Source: Methylobacterium sp. DB0501 | Lineage (GTDB): Bacteria > Pseudomonadota > Alphaproteobacteria > Rhizobiales > Beijerinckiaceae | DNA: 64,000 nucleotides | Direction: 5' to 3' | NCBI RefSeq assembly: GCF_011043735.1 | Contig: NZ_JAAKGV010000006.1 | Coordinates: 186,001 to 250,000 of the forward strand | Shown here: positions 56,727 through 64,000 of the stretch, one piece after another | Layout of the letters: every line of letters begins with the position of its first letter | How positions within the stretch are numbered: the first letter of the stretch is position 1 | Made by a program: the position numbers and the translations under genes | Notes under the pieces: model-generated | Databases searched by the model: none | The model's input: the letters and a program-made list of their open reading frames with translations, nothing else | Told to the model about the DNA's origin: nothing

Positions 56727-57413
56727 CTACTTCCGGAAGTCCTTGGACACGATCCGGTGGCAGGTCGGCCACTCGTCGCGGGACAACTCGAAAGTCCGCG
56801 CCGGGTTGAACTGCTGGACGCGCCACGCCTCCGCGCTGGAGCCGACGAGCCGCTTGACCATCGCCCGCGGTTCGTCCCCGGCGCCGGAATAGAACACGCA
56901 GGGCGTCGCGGACAGGCCGGGCAGGCGCGGGTTGACCATCAGGGTGTCGCCGGGCTCGAACTCCGGCGACATCGATTCGCCGACGAGGTAGATCGCGTAG
57001 CCGTCCTTGACGCCCTGCAGGGCGGGCGGGCGCTTCACCGTCCCGATCGGGTCGCGCTCGATGAGGAGCGAGCCTTCCCCGCCCTCCGCCGAGGCGAAGA
57101 GCGGCACGTCGCCGACGAGCCCCGCCGCGGCCGCCCAGTAGGCCGGGTCCTTCGCGAAGTCCGGGACCGGCATCGACGCCTGCCTCGGGGCTTGCGCCGG
57201 CCGGCCGTCCTGGCCGCCAGAGGCGCTGTCCGGGAAAAGCGCCGGGTCGAGGCCGAGCACCTCGATCAGCCGGGCGAGGTGCGCGGTGCTCTCGACCTGC
57301 TTGAGCTCGATCTTGGCAATCGTCGCCTGGGAGGTGCCGACCTCCTTCGCCAGCCGGGCCTGGCTGAGCTTCTTGGCGAGCCGCCCCTCGCGGATGATGT
57401 CCTGCCAATCCAT
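56727..57413 (-). CDS. CI-like phage repressor (XRE HTH plus S24 peptidase)
   Basis: 228 aa. N-terminal HTH in LAKKLSQARLAKEVGTSQAT, followed by a linker and a C-terminal S24/LexA-like domain: catalytic Ser in YLVGESMSPEFEPGD and Lys in AMVKRLVG. A possible autocleavage Ala-Gly is in WAAAAGLVGD. It should maintain lysogeny and be inactivated through RecA. ATG 57413 is only a few bases from the promoter element, so the message may be leaderless as for lambda cI. Confidence 0.88.
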   Translation of the reverse strand: MDWQDIIREGRLAKKLSQARLAKEVGTSQATIAKIELKQVESTAHLARLIEVLGLDPALFPDSASGGQDGRPAQAPRQASMPVPDFAKDPAYWAAAAGLVGDVPLFASAEGGEGSLLIERDPIGTVKRPPALQGVKDGYAIYLVGESMSPEFEPGDTLMVNPRLPGLSATPCVFYSGAGDEPRAMVKRLVGSSAEAWRVQQFNPARTFELSRDEWPTCHRIVSKDFRK

Positions 57414-57415
57414 GG

Positions 57416-57440
57416 GGCGACAGTCTAAAACCTCGGTTGT
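57416..57440 (-). promoter_or_regulatory. Repressor gene promoter element
   Basis: Sister of the element at 56301-56325 (21 of 25 bases equal). Contains TTTTAG and TGTCGCC directly before the ATG of the repressor gene. Confidence 0.55.
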
Positions 57441-57464
57441 GGCCGCGCGCGCATATTCCGGTTG

Positions 57465-57480
57465 TTGACAACCAACAACC
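57465..57480 (+). promoter_or_regulatory. Operator-like site A between repressor and Cro genes
   Basis: TTGACAACCAACAACC, same as site B. The surrounding GGTTGTTG...CCAACAACC forms an inverted repeat (57460-57480), a likely CI/Cro binding site. Its -35-like TTGACA would give a start near 57500. Confidence 0.7.
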
Positions 57481-57489
57481 GAGGCGGTT

Positions 57490-57762
57490 ATGTCCACGGT
57501 CATGACCGTGCGATCCCTCATTCAGGCCGCGATCACGCTGGCCGGCTCGGAAGCGAAGCTGGGCGAGGCCTGCGGCGTCTCCCAGAGCGCGATCTGGAAA
57601 GCGAAGAAAGCCGGGCGCGTGTCCGGCGAACTGGCCGTCCGGATCGACCGGGCGACCGGCGGCGCGGTCCCGAAACACCGGCTGCGGCCAGACCTCTGGG
57701 AACAGCCTGCGGCCGGCGGTAGCGCCACCGCGGGTGCCCTCGGGCACGGGGTGGCCGCATGA
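57490..57762 (+). CDS. Cro/YdaS-like HTH protein
   Basis: 90 aa. IQAAITLAGSEAKLGEACGV and SQSAIWKAKKAGRVSGELAV form a helix-turn-helix of the YdaS/Cro type, followed by RIDRATGGAVPKHRLRPDLW, very typical of YdaS (the family ends with 'LRPDLW'). ATG 57490; ATG 57502 is also possible. Divergent from the CI-like gene. Likely antirepressor/lytic regulator. Confidence 0.85.
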   Translation: MSTVMTVRSLIQAAITLAGSEAKLGEACGVSQSAIWKAKKAGRVSGELAVRIDRATGGAVPKHRLRPDLWEQPAAGGSATAGALGHGVAA

Positions 57763-57932
57763 TGATCCGGAGATCCCCTCCGCTGTCGCGTCCGGCCATC
57801 CGGGCCGTCCTGCGGGACCGGCGCCTCGCCGCGATCCTCTTCTGCCTGCTCGCCTGGGGTGTCGGAACGGCCGGGTGCTGGTCGAAGCGCACGTCGCAGC
57901 AGCCCTCGCCCACGCAATCGGAGGCCGGCTGA
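57759..57932 (+). CDS. Small prophage lipoprotein-like protein
   Basis: 57 aa; ATG 57759 overlaps the Cro stop (ATGA). Basic N-terminus, hydrophobic helix LAAILFCLLAWGVGTAGC with a lipobox-like GTAGC, then a short polar tail rich in Ser and Gln. Looks like a small outer- or inner-membrane lipoprotein. Function unknown; not recognisable as a spanin by position. Confidence 0.55.
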   Translation: MMIRRSPPLSRPAIRAVLRDRRLAAILFCLLAWGVGTAGCWSKRTSQQPSPTQSEAG

Positions 57933-58059
57933 AGCCACCCCTCCACCCGTGTTCCGGGTCCCGGCGACCGAACGGCGCCGACCCCGGATCGCGCCCGGCC
58001 GGTCCCTTCCGCCCCCATCCGCCCGGCCGGGCGCACCCTCGTCACCACCGGAGGCAGCC

Positions 58060-58164
58060 ATGAGGACGACCCGTCGCAAGATCCGCTACCGCCTGCGCGC
58101 CGACGGCCGCTGCGAGGTGTGCCTGGCCGACGGGTGGGTGACGCTCCTGCGGGTGGCGCGATGA
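58060..58164 (+). CDS. 34-aa prophage protein with a CxxC pair
   Basis: Begins MRTTRRKIRYRLR, ends LLRVAR, with CEVC in the centre. Good ribosome site GGAGG before ATG 58060. Its TGA overlaps the next ATG (ATGA). Too short for a zinc ribbon alone, though the Cys pair may bind metal as a dimer. Confidence 0.55.
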   Translation: MRTTRRKIRYRLRADGRCEVCLADGWVTLLRVAR

Positions 58165-58688
58165 GCGATTGCGGCCTGTCCTCGCTCGCCGCCCGGCTCC
58201 ACGCGGCGGCCTCGCATGCCGGCGTAGTCGCGCGCGGGACCGAAATCCTGGCGGCGCGGATGCAGGTCGGCCTGCCCGCGAGCATGGGCTGCGCAGGCCT
58301 CGACGAGGCGGTGCAGCACCATGCCGAGCAGGCGCAGGTCCTGGCCGACGCCCACGCCTTCGTCCTCCGCTGCGCGGCCCAGCCCGCGCTCCTGCCGCTT
58401 CTCGCCGCGCTGGAACGCGGCGAAGCGGTGGTTCCGGAAGGCGGCGCCGGACAGCGGCCGGCCATGGCCGCCGCCGGCGTTCTTCCCCACGCGACCGTCC
58501 AGCCTCGTCAGCTTTGGTCGCGTGCCCTCGACTCCGTCCGTCCGGGACACCGCAAGTCCTCCGGCCCTGCTGCTCATGCCTCTGCGCTCTCCCCGGCGAG
58601 TGCAGAGGACCACAGGAGCGGCCCAAGGTGTCGGGATTCTCACCCAAGCTCTCGGGAGACCATCCCGAGCGTCACGAGGGTAGCATGA
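58161..58688 (+). CDS. Prophage protein of unknown function
   Basis: 175 aa, ATGA-coupled on both sides. N-terminal two thirds helical (SLAARLHAAASHAGVVARGT, ALLPLLAALERGEAVVPEGG); the last third is low-complexity Ser/Pro/Arg (GHRKSSGPAAHASALSPASA), with less codon bias, so the C-terminus may be unstructured. No family recognised. Confidence 0.55.
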   Translation: MSDCGLSSLAARLHAAASHAGVVARGTEILAARMQVGLPASMGCAGLDEAVQHHAEQAQVLADAHAFVLRCAAQPALLPLLAALERGEAVVPEGGAGQRPAMAAAGVLPHATVQPRQLWSRALDSVRPGHRKSSGPAAHASALSPASAEDHRSGPRCRDSHPSSRETIPSVTRVA

Positions 58689-59089
58689 CTGCTCAGGCAG
58701 AGGCGCGTCAGCTCGTCGAGCTGATCGCCGGGCCGGTCCGGCTCGGCGAGAACGTGAAGGCCGCGCTCGCGCGGGTCGCACGGCTCACGGGCCTCGGCGA
58801 CCGCCGCGTGCGTGGTATCTGGAACGGCGAGGCCCGCCGCATCGAGGCCGGGGAGATGGACCGGCTGCGCCAAGCGGCCCTCGATGCCAGCACCCTAGAG
58901 GATGTCGATCGTGCGTACCGTGCCCACCTTGCCCGGCTCCGGGCCTGCCAGGAGGTCCTCGGACAAGGATCCTTCGGGCAAGCGGCCCTTCGCCTTCCGG
59001 CCGCGGACGATGCTGGCCGGGTGGATCATGCGGAGCTCGGGCTGGCTGGCGCTCAAGATCGCCCCGTGGATCGGGGAGGGCGCCGATGA
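58685..59089 (+). CDS. Prophage protein, putative DNA-binding
   Basis: 134 aa with ATG 58685 and stop overlapping the RuvC-like start (ATGA). N-terminal LVELIAGPVRLGENVKAALA then VARLTGLGDRRVRGIWNGEARRIEAGEMDRL, which looks like a small HTH-type DNA-binding region. From about 58960 the third-position GC signal moves to another frame (58902-59117, 71 aa, containing RTMLAGWIMRSSGWLALKIA), so the last ~43 residues may be the product of a frameshift, or two genes overlap. Confidence 0.5.
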   Translation: MTAQAEARQLVELIAGPVRLGENVKAALARVARLTGLGDRRVRGIWNGEARRIEAGEMDRLRQAALDASTLEDVDRAYRAHLARLRACQEVLGQGSFGQAALRLPAADDAGRVDHAELGLAGAQDRPVDRGGRR

Positions 59090-59676
59090 CGCCGGAGGTG
59101 CGCCTCCTCGGGATTGATCCCGGTCTCACCGGAGCCCTCGCGCTCCTCGGCCTGACCGCCGGCGGCCCGTCGCTCGCCATCGCGGACATGCCGGAGGTCC
59201 ACAAGACTGTCGACGCGGCCGCCCTCGCGGACCTGATCCGCCGCTGGCCGCGTCCCAACTTCATCGTGCTCGAGGAGGTCGGCCCGCAGCCGCGCGACGG
59301 CGTGCGGCAGGCCTTTAGCTTCGGGCAGTCCTACGCCACGGCGCGCACCGTCGCGCTGATGCTGGAGATCCCACTCCACCTCGTGCGCCCGCAGGCCTGG
59401 AAGGGCCACTTCCGGCTGCGCGGTGGCCCCGAGGGCAAGGAAGCCGGCCGCGCCCTGGCGCTGCGCCGCTTCCCGGCGAACGCGAATCTGTTCGCGCGCA
59501 AGAAAGACCACAACCGGGCGGAGGCGGCCCTGCTGGCGCTCTACGGCGCCGAGCGGCTCCTGCCCGCGGGCTCGCTTCCCGATCCGGACCGGGTCGGGGG
59601 CGTGGCGACGGCCGGGGGCGTGGCGGCCCCCGGCCAACCAACCCCTTCACCAAGGGCAGCCGGAAGCCTGAGCTGA
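59086..59676 (+). CDS. RuvC-like Holliday junction resolvase (phage)
   Basis: 196 aa RNase H-fold. First catalytic Asp in RLLGIDPGLTGALALLG, Glu in IVLEEVGPQPRDGVRQ, last Asp in KKDHNRAEAALLALYG. Family of phage RuvC-like nucleases that cleave Holliday junctions or branched DNA. The last ~35 residues are low-complexity (GGVATAGGVAAPGQPTPSP). Coupled to the upstream gene (ATGA). Part of the recombination module. Confidence 0.85.
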   Translation: MTPEVRLLGIDPGLTGALALLGLTAGGPSLAIADMPEVHKTVDAAALADLIRRWPRPNFIVLEEVGPQPRDGVRQAFSFGQSYATARTVALMLEIPLHLVRPQAWKGHFRLRGGPEGKEAGRALALRRFPANANLFARKKDHNRAEAALLALYGAERLLPAGSLPDPDRVGGVATAGGVAAPGQPTPSPRAAGSLS

Positions 59677-59757
59677 AACCTCGGCTCAAGGCGCGATACC
59701 TGATCTCCGCTCCGGTCGCCCCGGACCCACAGGAGCAGGCACGACTAAGGAAACGAC

Positions 59758-60540
59758 ATGTCGATCTCGCTCAAGAGCTTGCGCAAGCGCACCAACGAAA
59801 GTGCCGCGCGCATCCTGATCTACGGCCCGGAGGGCATCGGGAAGACGACGCTGGCGGCGGAGTTCCCGGAGGCCGTGTTCATCCAGGTCGAGGACGGCAC
59901 GCCGTCCGGCGTCACCATCGATTCGTTCGGCGTGCTCACCACGTTCGAGCAGGTGATGGAGGCGATCGGCTCGCTCTACCAGGAGGAGCATTCCTTCCGC
60001 ACGGTGGTGGTCGACGGCCTGGACCGCCTCGAGCCGCTGGTCTGGGCCCGGGTCTGCGAGCTGCACCAGTGGCGCTCGATCGAGGCGCCCGGCTACGGCA
60101 AGGGCTACAAGGAGGCGGACTACCTCTGGCGCGACTTCCTCGACGGCCTGAATGCGCTGCGCACGCAGCTCGGCATGACGGTCGTGCTGCTCGCCCACTC
60201 GGCGATCGACCGCTTCGACGATCCCCAGACCGCCAGCTACTCGCGCTACGACCTGCGCCTGCACCAGCGGGCCAGCGCCATCGTCAAGGATGAGGCCGAC
60301 GCCATCCTGCTCGTGAAGCAGGATGCCTCGATCAAGAACGAGGACCAGGGCTTCGGGAAGAAGCGCGCCCAGGCCGACGGCGGCGGGCAGCGCTGGATCT
60401 ACACCGAGGGCCGGCCCGCCTTCGTGGCGAAGAACCGCTTCGGCATGCCCGAGAAGCTCATGTTCCAGCCCGGCCGGGGCTTCGCCGAGCTGTCGAAGTA
60501 CCTGCCGGATGCGCAGGCGCCGGCTGCCGACGCGGCCTGA
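59758..60540 (+). CDS. Sak4-like phage AAA ATPase (recombination)
   Basis: 260 aa. RecA-like core: Walker A IYGPEGIGKTTLAAEF, Walker B TVVVDGLDRLEPLVW, then LGMTVVLLAHSAIDRFDDP (sensor-like), and a C-terminal ALLQ-like tail. Family of phage-encoded nucleotide-binding proteins related to Sak4, which assist single-strand annealing with SSB. Upstream of DUF669 and a nuclease, exactly as in other phage recombination modules. ATG 59758 with AAGGAAA-type ribosome site. Confidence 0.85.
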   Translation: MSISLKSLRKRTNESAARILIYGPEGIGKTTLAAEFPEAVFIQVEDGTPSGVTIDSFGVLTTFEQVMEAIGSLYQEEHSFRTVVVDGLDRLEPLVWARVCELHQWRSIEAPGYGKGYKEADYLWRDFLDGLNALRTQLGMTVVLLAHSAIDRFDDPQTASYSRYDLRLHQRASAIVKDEADAILLVKQDASIKNEDQGFGKKRAQADGGGQRWIYTEGRPAFVAKNRFGMPEKLMFQPGRGFAELSKYLPDAQAPAADAA

Positions 60541-60568
60541 TTCCCCACCAGCGAAGGAGACACGCACG

Positions 60569-61102
60569 ATGGCGAACCTCGGCGAGAGCATCGACGTCGA
60601 CAACATTGAGGTCGACAACAATTTCGAGCCGCTGCCGGCCGGCGAGTACATGGTCCAGGTCACTGACAGCGACGTGGTCGAGACCAAGGCCGGCAACGGC
60701 CTGATCCTGAAGCTCACCTTCGAGGTGATGGACGGGCCGAGCGCCGGCCGCAAGGTCTGGCTCAACCTCAACTACAAGAACCCCAACGCCACCGCGCAGC
60801 GCATCGCGCACGAGCAGATCAAGCAGATCTGCGACGCGGTCGGCTTCGCCGGGCACCTCACCGACAGCGAGGTGCTGCACTACAAGCCGATCCGGACGCG
60901 CCTGACGATCAAGCAGGACCCCGAATACGGCCCGCGCAACGAGATGAAGAAGTTCTCGCCCCTCGCCGGCACCGCCCCGCCGCCCGGCAAGACCCAGCCG
61001 CAGGGCGAGCCCTCGACGGCGCGCCAGACCCAGAACGGCGGCGCGGCGGCCACCTCGCGCCCCGGCACCGGCGGGCGGCCCTGGGGCAACCGAGCGGCCT
61101 GA
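60569..61102 (+). CDS. DUF669 phage protein (SSB-like)
   Basis: 177 aa. Starts MANLGESIDVDNIEVDNNFE, continues PLPAGEYMVQVTDSDVVETK, KLTFEVMDGPSAGRKVWLNL, and has an unstructured Pro/Gln/Gly tail ending WGNRAA, all fitting DUF669. The family is found beside Sak4 and nucleases in phage genomes and is thought to bind single-stranded DNA. AAGGAGA ribosome site before ATG 60569. Confidence 0.85.
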   Translation: MANLGESIDVDNIEVDNNFEPLPAGEYMVQVTDSDVVETKAGNGLILKLTFEVMDGPSAGRKVWLNLNYKNPNATAQRIAHEQIKQICDAVGFAGHLTDSEVLHYKPIRTRLTIKQDPEYGPRNEMKKFSPLAGTAPPPGKTQPQGEPSTARQTQNGGAAATSRPGTGGRPWGNRAA

Positions 61103-61184
61103 CGAAGCCGGAGCGGCCGGCGCTCGGAAGGGACGCCAGGAGCCGGCCGCTCCACCCCGCACCCTGAGGATACGGAGACGCACG

Positions 61185-61394
61185 ATGCGATTCGCGCGCA
61201 GGGCGGAGCTATGCCCGAAATCTGGAGAGAATTGGCCGATCGGACTGCAACCCTGCCGCGCCTGCGGGTCGACCGCCGCGGTGATCGAGCTGCGCCCGGG
61301 CGCGGTGCGCCTGCGGCGCCTGTGCTGCCAGGGCGATCCCATCACGCTGCCGGAGGCCGGCAACAGCGTGACGGAGGTCCGCCGCCATGGCTGA
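61185..61394 (+). CDS. Small prophage protein with Cys pairs
   Basis: 69 aa. CRACGS (CxxC) and later LCCQGD suggest a possible zinc ribbon; the rest is basic. ATG 61185 follows CGGAGACGCACG. Overlaps the nuclease gene by 8 bases. No family recognised. Confidence 0.6.
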   Translation: MRFARRAELCPKSGENWPIGLQPCRACGSTAAVIELRPGAVRLRRLCCQGDPITLPEAGNSVTEVRRHG

Positions 61395-62361
61395 GCTCCC
61401 GCCGATCGAGGCGCCGACCGTGTCGGCCGTCTACGCCGCGCTCCAGCGCAACCGCCGCGACGAGGATCGCGGCTATCTCGGGATGTCGCAGTTCGGCACC
61501 GAGTGCGACCGCGCGCTCTGGTACGGCTGGCGCAAGGTCCACGATCCGGAACCGCTCGACGGCCGGCGCATCCGGCTGTTCGAGACTGGGCACCTCGAGG
61601 AAGGGCGCCTCATCGGCGACCTGCGGAGCGCCGGCATGGTTGTCGCCGACGCCGTTCCGCAGACCGGCCGGCAGTTCGGCGTGTGGTCGATCGGGGGCCA
61701 CCTGCGCGGTCACCTGGACGGCAAGGTCGATGGCGTGCCGGACGCGCCGAAGACGACGCATGTCCTCGAATGCAAGACGCACAACGACAAGAGCTTCAAA
61801 GCCCTGCTGAAGGACGGCGTCGCCAGGTCGAAGCCGGGTCACTTCTCGCAGATGCAGTTCTACATGCATTTCACGGGGTTGACGCGGGCGCTCTACGTCG
61901 CCGTCAACAAGAACGACGATCAGCTCTACGCCGAGCGGGTCCGCTACGACGCGACGGCCGCGTTGCAGCTGGTCGCCCGGGCGGAGCGCATCATCCGGGC
62001 GGACCAGCCCCCGGCGAAGCTGCATGATGACCCGACCGCGAAGGCCGCCTTCGCCTGCGGCTGGTGCCCGGCCCGGACGGTCTGCCACGAGGGCGCCTGG
62101 GCGCGGGTGAACTGCCGGACCTGCCTGCACGCGACGCCGGTGGTGGACGATAGCGATGCCGGGCGTTGGCACTGCGCCCGGCACGACATCCACCTGACCC
62201 CGGACGAGCAGCGCCGCGGCTGCCACCAGCACCGCTACGTGCCCGGCCTCGTGCCCGGTGAGCAGGTCGACGTCGACGAAGGCCGCGAGACGATCACCTA
62301 TCGCCTCGCCGACGGCAGCGCGTGGGTCGACGGCGCCGGCGCCGCGGGATGGCGCCCGTGA
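61387..62361 (+). CDS. PD-(D/E)XK nuclease (phage exonuclease/Cas4-like)
   Basis: 324 aa. Active-site residues: GHLDGKVDGV (Asp), HVLECKTHN (Glu-x-Lys), followed by SQMQFYMHFTG helix, the RecB/Cas4-like arrangement. The C-terminal part has many Cys/His (CGWCPARTVCHEG, CRTCLH, WHCARHDIH), a probable metal cluster or zinc finger. Such enzymes are the 5'-3' exonuclease of phage recombination modules. ATG 61387 overlaps the previous gene. Confidence 0.85.
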   Translation: MAELPPIEAPTVSAVYAALQRNRRDEDRGYLGMSQFGTECDRALWYGWRKVHDPEPLDGRRIRLFETGHLEEGRLIGDLRSAGMVVADAVPQTGRQFGVWSIGGHLRGHLDGKVDGVPDAPKTTHVLECKTHNDKSFKALLKDGVARSKPGHFSQMQFYMHFTGLTRALYVAVNKNDDQLYAERVRYDATAALQLVARAERIIRADQPPAKLHDDPTAKAAFACGWCPARTVCHEGAWARVNCRTCLHATPVVDDSDAGRWHCARHDIHLTPDEQRRGCHQHRYVPGLVPGEQVDVDEGRETITYRLADGSAWVDGAGAAGWRP

Positions 62362-62690
62362 GCCTCGACGCCGCGGCCGCCCGGACGACGGTCCCGATCG
62401 AGAAGCTGCCGGCGCGGGTGCGCCGGATCGTCGAACGCTGCCGGGCTGGGCAGACCCTCTGCCTCGGCCACCGCGTGCGCGAGATCGGGCCACCCCTGTG
62501 CTGGTTCGAGCCATCGGGGCGGCCGACGCGGCACCGCAGCGCGCTGGACGCGATCGCCTCGGGCCACCTTGTCCCAAGCGCCGACGGCCTGTTCGGCAGG
62601 GGAACCGCCCAGACCTGGCGGGTGGGCGAGGGGGAGCGCGGGACGGAAACGGGTGTCCCTGGCGGGTCGTCTGCCGCGGCAGCGGAGTAG
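62349..62690 (+). CDS. Prophage protein of unknown function
   Basis: 113 aa from ATG 62349, which lies inside the nuclease gene; GTG 62358 (GTGA overlap) is a likely alternative. Central region has LPARVRRIVERCRAGQTLCL and GHRVREIGPPLCWFEP, tail Gly/Glu-rich. No family recognised. Ribosome signals ambiguous. Confidence 0.55.
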   Translation: MAPVSLDAAAARTTVPIEKLPARVRRIVERCRAGQTLCLGHRVREIGPPLCWFEPSGRPTRHRSALDAIASGHLVPSADGLFGRGTAQTWRVGEGERGTETGVPGGSSAAAAE

Positions 62691-62695
62691 CGGCC

Positions 62696-62953
62696 ATGTC
62701 GCGCTTCCGCTCCATGCCGATCTTCCGGCCCGGCATCGTCGGCGTGTTCACCATGGGCGCGGACGCCGTGATCCTTACCAAGGCCATGAAGAAGGTCCCG
62801 GAGGCCAGCGAGGCCGCCCGGGCGCTGGGCGACCCGTTCAACCGCGCCCGTCGCGAGCGGGCGCTGCGGATCCTCGAGGCGCTGCCCGCGCGCCGGCAGG
62901 CCCGGATCCTCGCCGAGTACGACCGCAAGCGCCGCGACGGAGACGACGAATGA
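62696..62953 (+). CDS. Small prophage protein, unknown
   Basis: 85 aa. FRPGIVGVFTMGADAVILTK at the start, then charged helices (RRERALRILEALPARRQARI, ILAEYDRKRRDGDDE). Its TGA overlaps the helicase ATG (ATGA). No family recognised. Confidence 0.6.
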   Translation: MSRFRSMPIFRPGIVGVFTMGADAVILTKAMKKVPEASEAARALGDPFNRARRERALRILEALPARRQARILAEYDRKRRDGDDE

Positions 62954-64000
62954 TGCCGGGATCCGACACGCTCTTCGAGCGCCGGCCTGCAGCTGCGGCC
63001 TTGCGGTCGCGCGCCTACCAGATGGAGACGGTACAGGCGCTCCTCGACTACTGGCGGGCCGGCGGCGGCAACCCGCTCGTCGACCTCGCCACCGGCACCG
63101 GCAAGTCGGTCTGCATCGCCCAGGTCATTGACCTCGTCCTGACCGAGTGGCCCGACATGCGGGTGCTCGTGCTGGTCCACGTCAAGGAGCTCGTGGCGCA
63201 GAACGTGAAGGCCCTGCTGCGCCTGCGCCCCAACGCACCGGTCGGCATCAACGCGGTCGGCCTCGGGCAGCGCGACCGGCACGCACAGGTGCTGTTCGCC
63301 TCCATCCAGAGCGTCTACCGCGAGGACGGCTACTCGCTGGGCAAGCGCGACTTGGTGCTGATCGACGAGGCGCATCTGGTGCCGAAGTCGGGCGACGGCA
63401 TGTACCGCACCCTCGTCGAGAAGCTGCGCGAGCGAGTGCCGGACCTGCGCGTCGCCGGCTTCACCGCCACGCCCTACCGGCTCGACAGCGGGCGCCTCGA
63501 CCAGGGCGACGACCGGCTGTTCGACCGCATCGTCTACACCTACGGCATCGGCGACGCGGTGCGCGACGGCTGGCTGGCGCCGCTCGTCAGCAAGGCGACG
63601 CTCACCGGCTTCGACCTCTCGGGCGTCGCGCGCCGCGGCGGCGAGTTCGTGGAGGGCCAGCTGCAGGCGGCCGTCGACCAGATCGACGTGACCAAGGCGG
63701 CCTGCGACGAGATCGTGGCGCTCGGCCGGGACCGGCAATCCTGGCTCGCCTTCTGCGCCGGCGTCGAGCACGCGCTGAACGTGCGCAACGGCTTGCGCGC
63801 CCGCGGCATCGCCGCCGAGACGGTGACCGGCGAGACCCCGGCGGGAGAGCGCGACCGGCTGGTGGCGCAGTTCCGGGAAGGCCGCATCCGCTGCCTGACC
63901 AACGCCATGGTGCTCACCACCGGCTTCGACGCACCCGGCGTCGACCTCATCGCCATGCTGCGGCCGACCCTTTCCACCGGCCTCTACGTACAGATCCTGG
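62950..64000 (+). CDS. SF2 DEAD/DEAH-box helicase, 3'-truncated by window
   Basis: First 350 codons; it continues past base 64000. Helicase core: Walker A DLATGTGKSVCIAQVID, DEAH in VLIDEAHLVPKSG, TATPYR in AGFTATPYRLDS, motif IV-V near LAFCAGVEHALNVRNG and VLTTGFDAPGVDLI. Closest to phage helicases of the RadD/YejH group. ATG 62950 overlaps the previous stop; ATG 62953 follows at once. Likely acts with the nuclease and Sak4-like protein in replication or recombination. Confidence 0.92.
   Translation, partial: MMPGSDTLFERRPAAAALRSRAYQMETVQALLDYWRAGGGNPLVDLATGTGKSVCIAQVIDLVLTEWPDMRVLVLVHVKELVAQNVKALLRLRPNAPVGINAVGLGQRDRHAQVLFASIQSVYREDGYSLGKRDLVLIDEAHLVPKSGDGMYRTLVEKLRERVPDLRVAGFTATPYRLDSGRLDQGDDRLFDRIVYTYGIGDAVRDGWLAPLVSKATLTGFDLSGVARRGGEFVEGQLQAAVDQIDVTKAACDEIVALGRDRQSWLAFCAGVEHALNVRNGLRARGIAAETVTGETPAGERDRLVAQFREGRIRCLTNAMVLTTGFDAPGVDLIAMLRPTLSTGLYVQIL

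Noticed and set aside
58902..59117. 71-aa ORF as an independent annotated gene
   Set aside because: Kept only as an alternative under the 58685-59089 entry: it has weak start signals and could be a frameshifted tail of the upstream gene.

Overview
The window is chromosomal DNA of very high GC (roughly 70% or more by eye) from an alphaproteobacterium. Gene content points to Methylobacterium or a close relative: TamA/TamB, SdhE beside Mfd and RecG, an HpcH/HpaI-type malyl-CoA lyase homologue, an IalB-like protein, HspQ, DUF502, and many ATGA/GTGA-coupled operons. The genus assignment is inference; no rRNA is present. The first gene (DHA2 efflux pump) and the last (phage helicase) run off the ends.

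Layout. 1-6.5 kb: a PotABC-like ABC importer without its binding protein, then a RutA-like flavin monooxygenase coupled to an amidase, which together suggest uptake and oxidative ring opening of a nitrogen heterocycle. 6.5-8.9 kb: LysR regulator divergent from a DHA2 MFS exporter. 8.9-15.4 kb: TamB and TamA, abutting. 15.7-21.2 kb: histone-deacetylase-like hydrolase, a 50-residue protein with an internal repeat, a probable small RNA with its own promoter and terminator, an unrecognised protein, DUF502, a fatty acid desaturase and a DUF3617 protein. 21.3-22.1 kb: a lower-GC pair, a Shedu-type (DUF4263) nuclease with a small partner, which looks acquired. 22.3-28.6 kb: Mfd, SdhE and RecG. 28.6-41.6 kb: mostly single genes (lipoprotein hydrolase, receiver-like protein, degenerate ANL enzyme, IalB-like, methyltransferase, HspQ, CoA ester lyase, patatin, UbiH-like, quinone oxidoreductase, nicotinamidase, RimO). 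41.8-44.7 kb: pabB-pabA-pabC, coupled, for p-aminobenzoate. 45.2-50.7 kb: a complete five-gene dipeptide-type ABC importer. 50.8-52.8 kb: membrane class III cyclase and a glyoxalase-fold protein.

52.98 kb to the end: a prophage integrated at an intact tRNA-Ser(UGA) gene. It has a tyrosine integrase, a leftward operon of small unknown genes, a CI-like S24 repressor facing a Cro/YdaS-like protein, and a rightward early operon carrying a RuvC-like resolvase, a Sak4-like ATPase, a DUF669 protein, a PD-(D/E)XK nuclease and an SF2 helicase, i.e. a replication/recombination module. The two divergent control regions share an identical 16-bp operator-like sequence, and one rightward gene carries an alphaproteobacterial LexA-type box.

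Less-described items worth a look: the Shedu pair, the 50-aa repeat protein, the small RNA, a 103-bp intergenic element present twice, the prophage operator/LexA circuit, and two tiny coupling ORFs (6 and 18 codons) inside operons.
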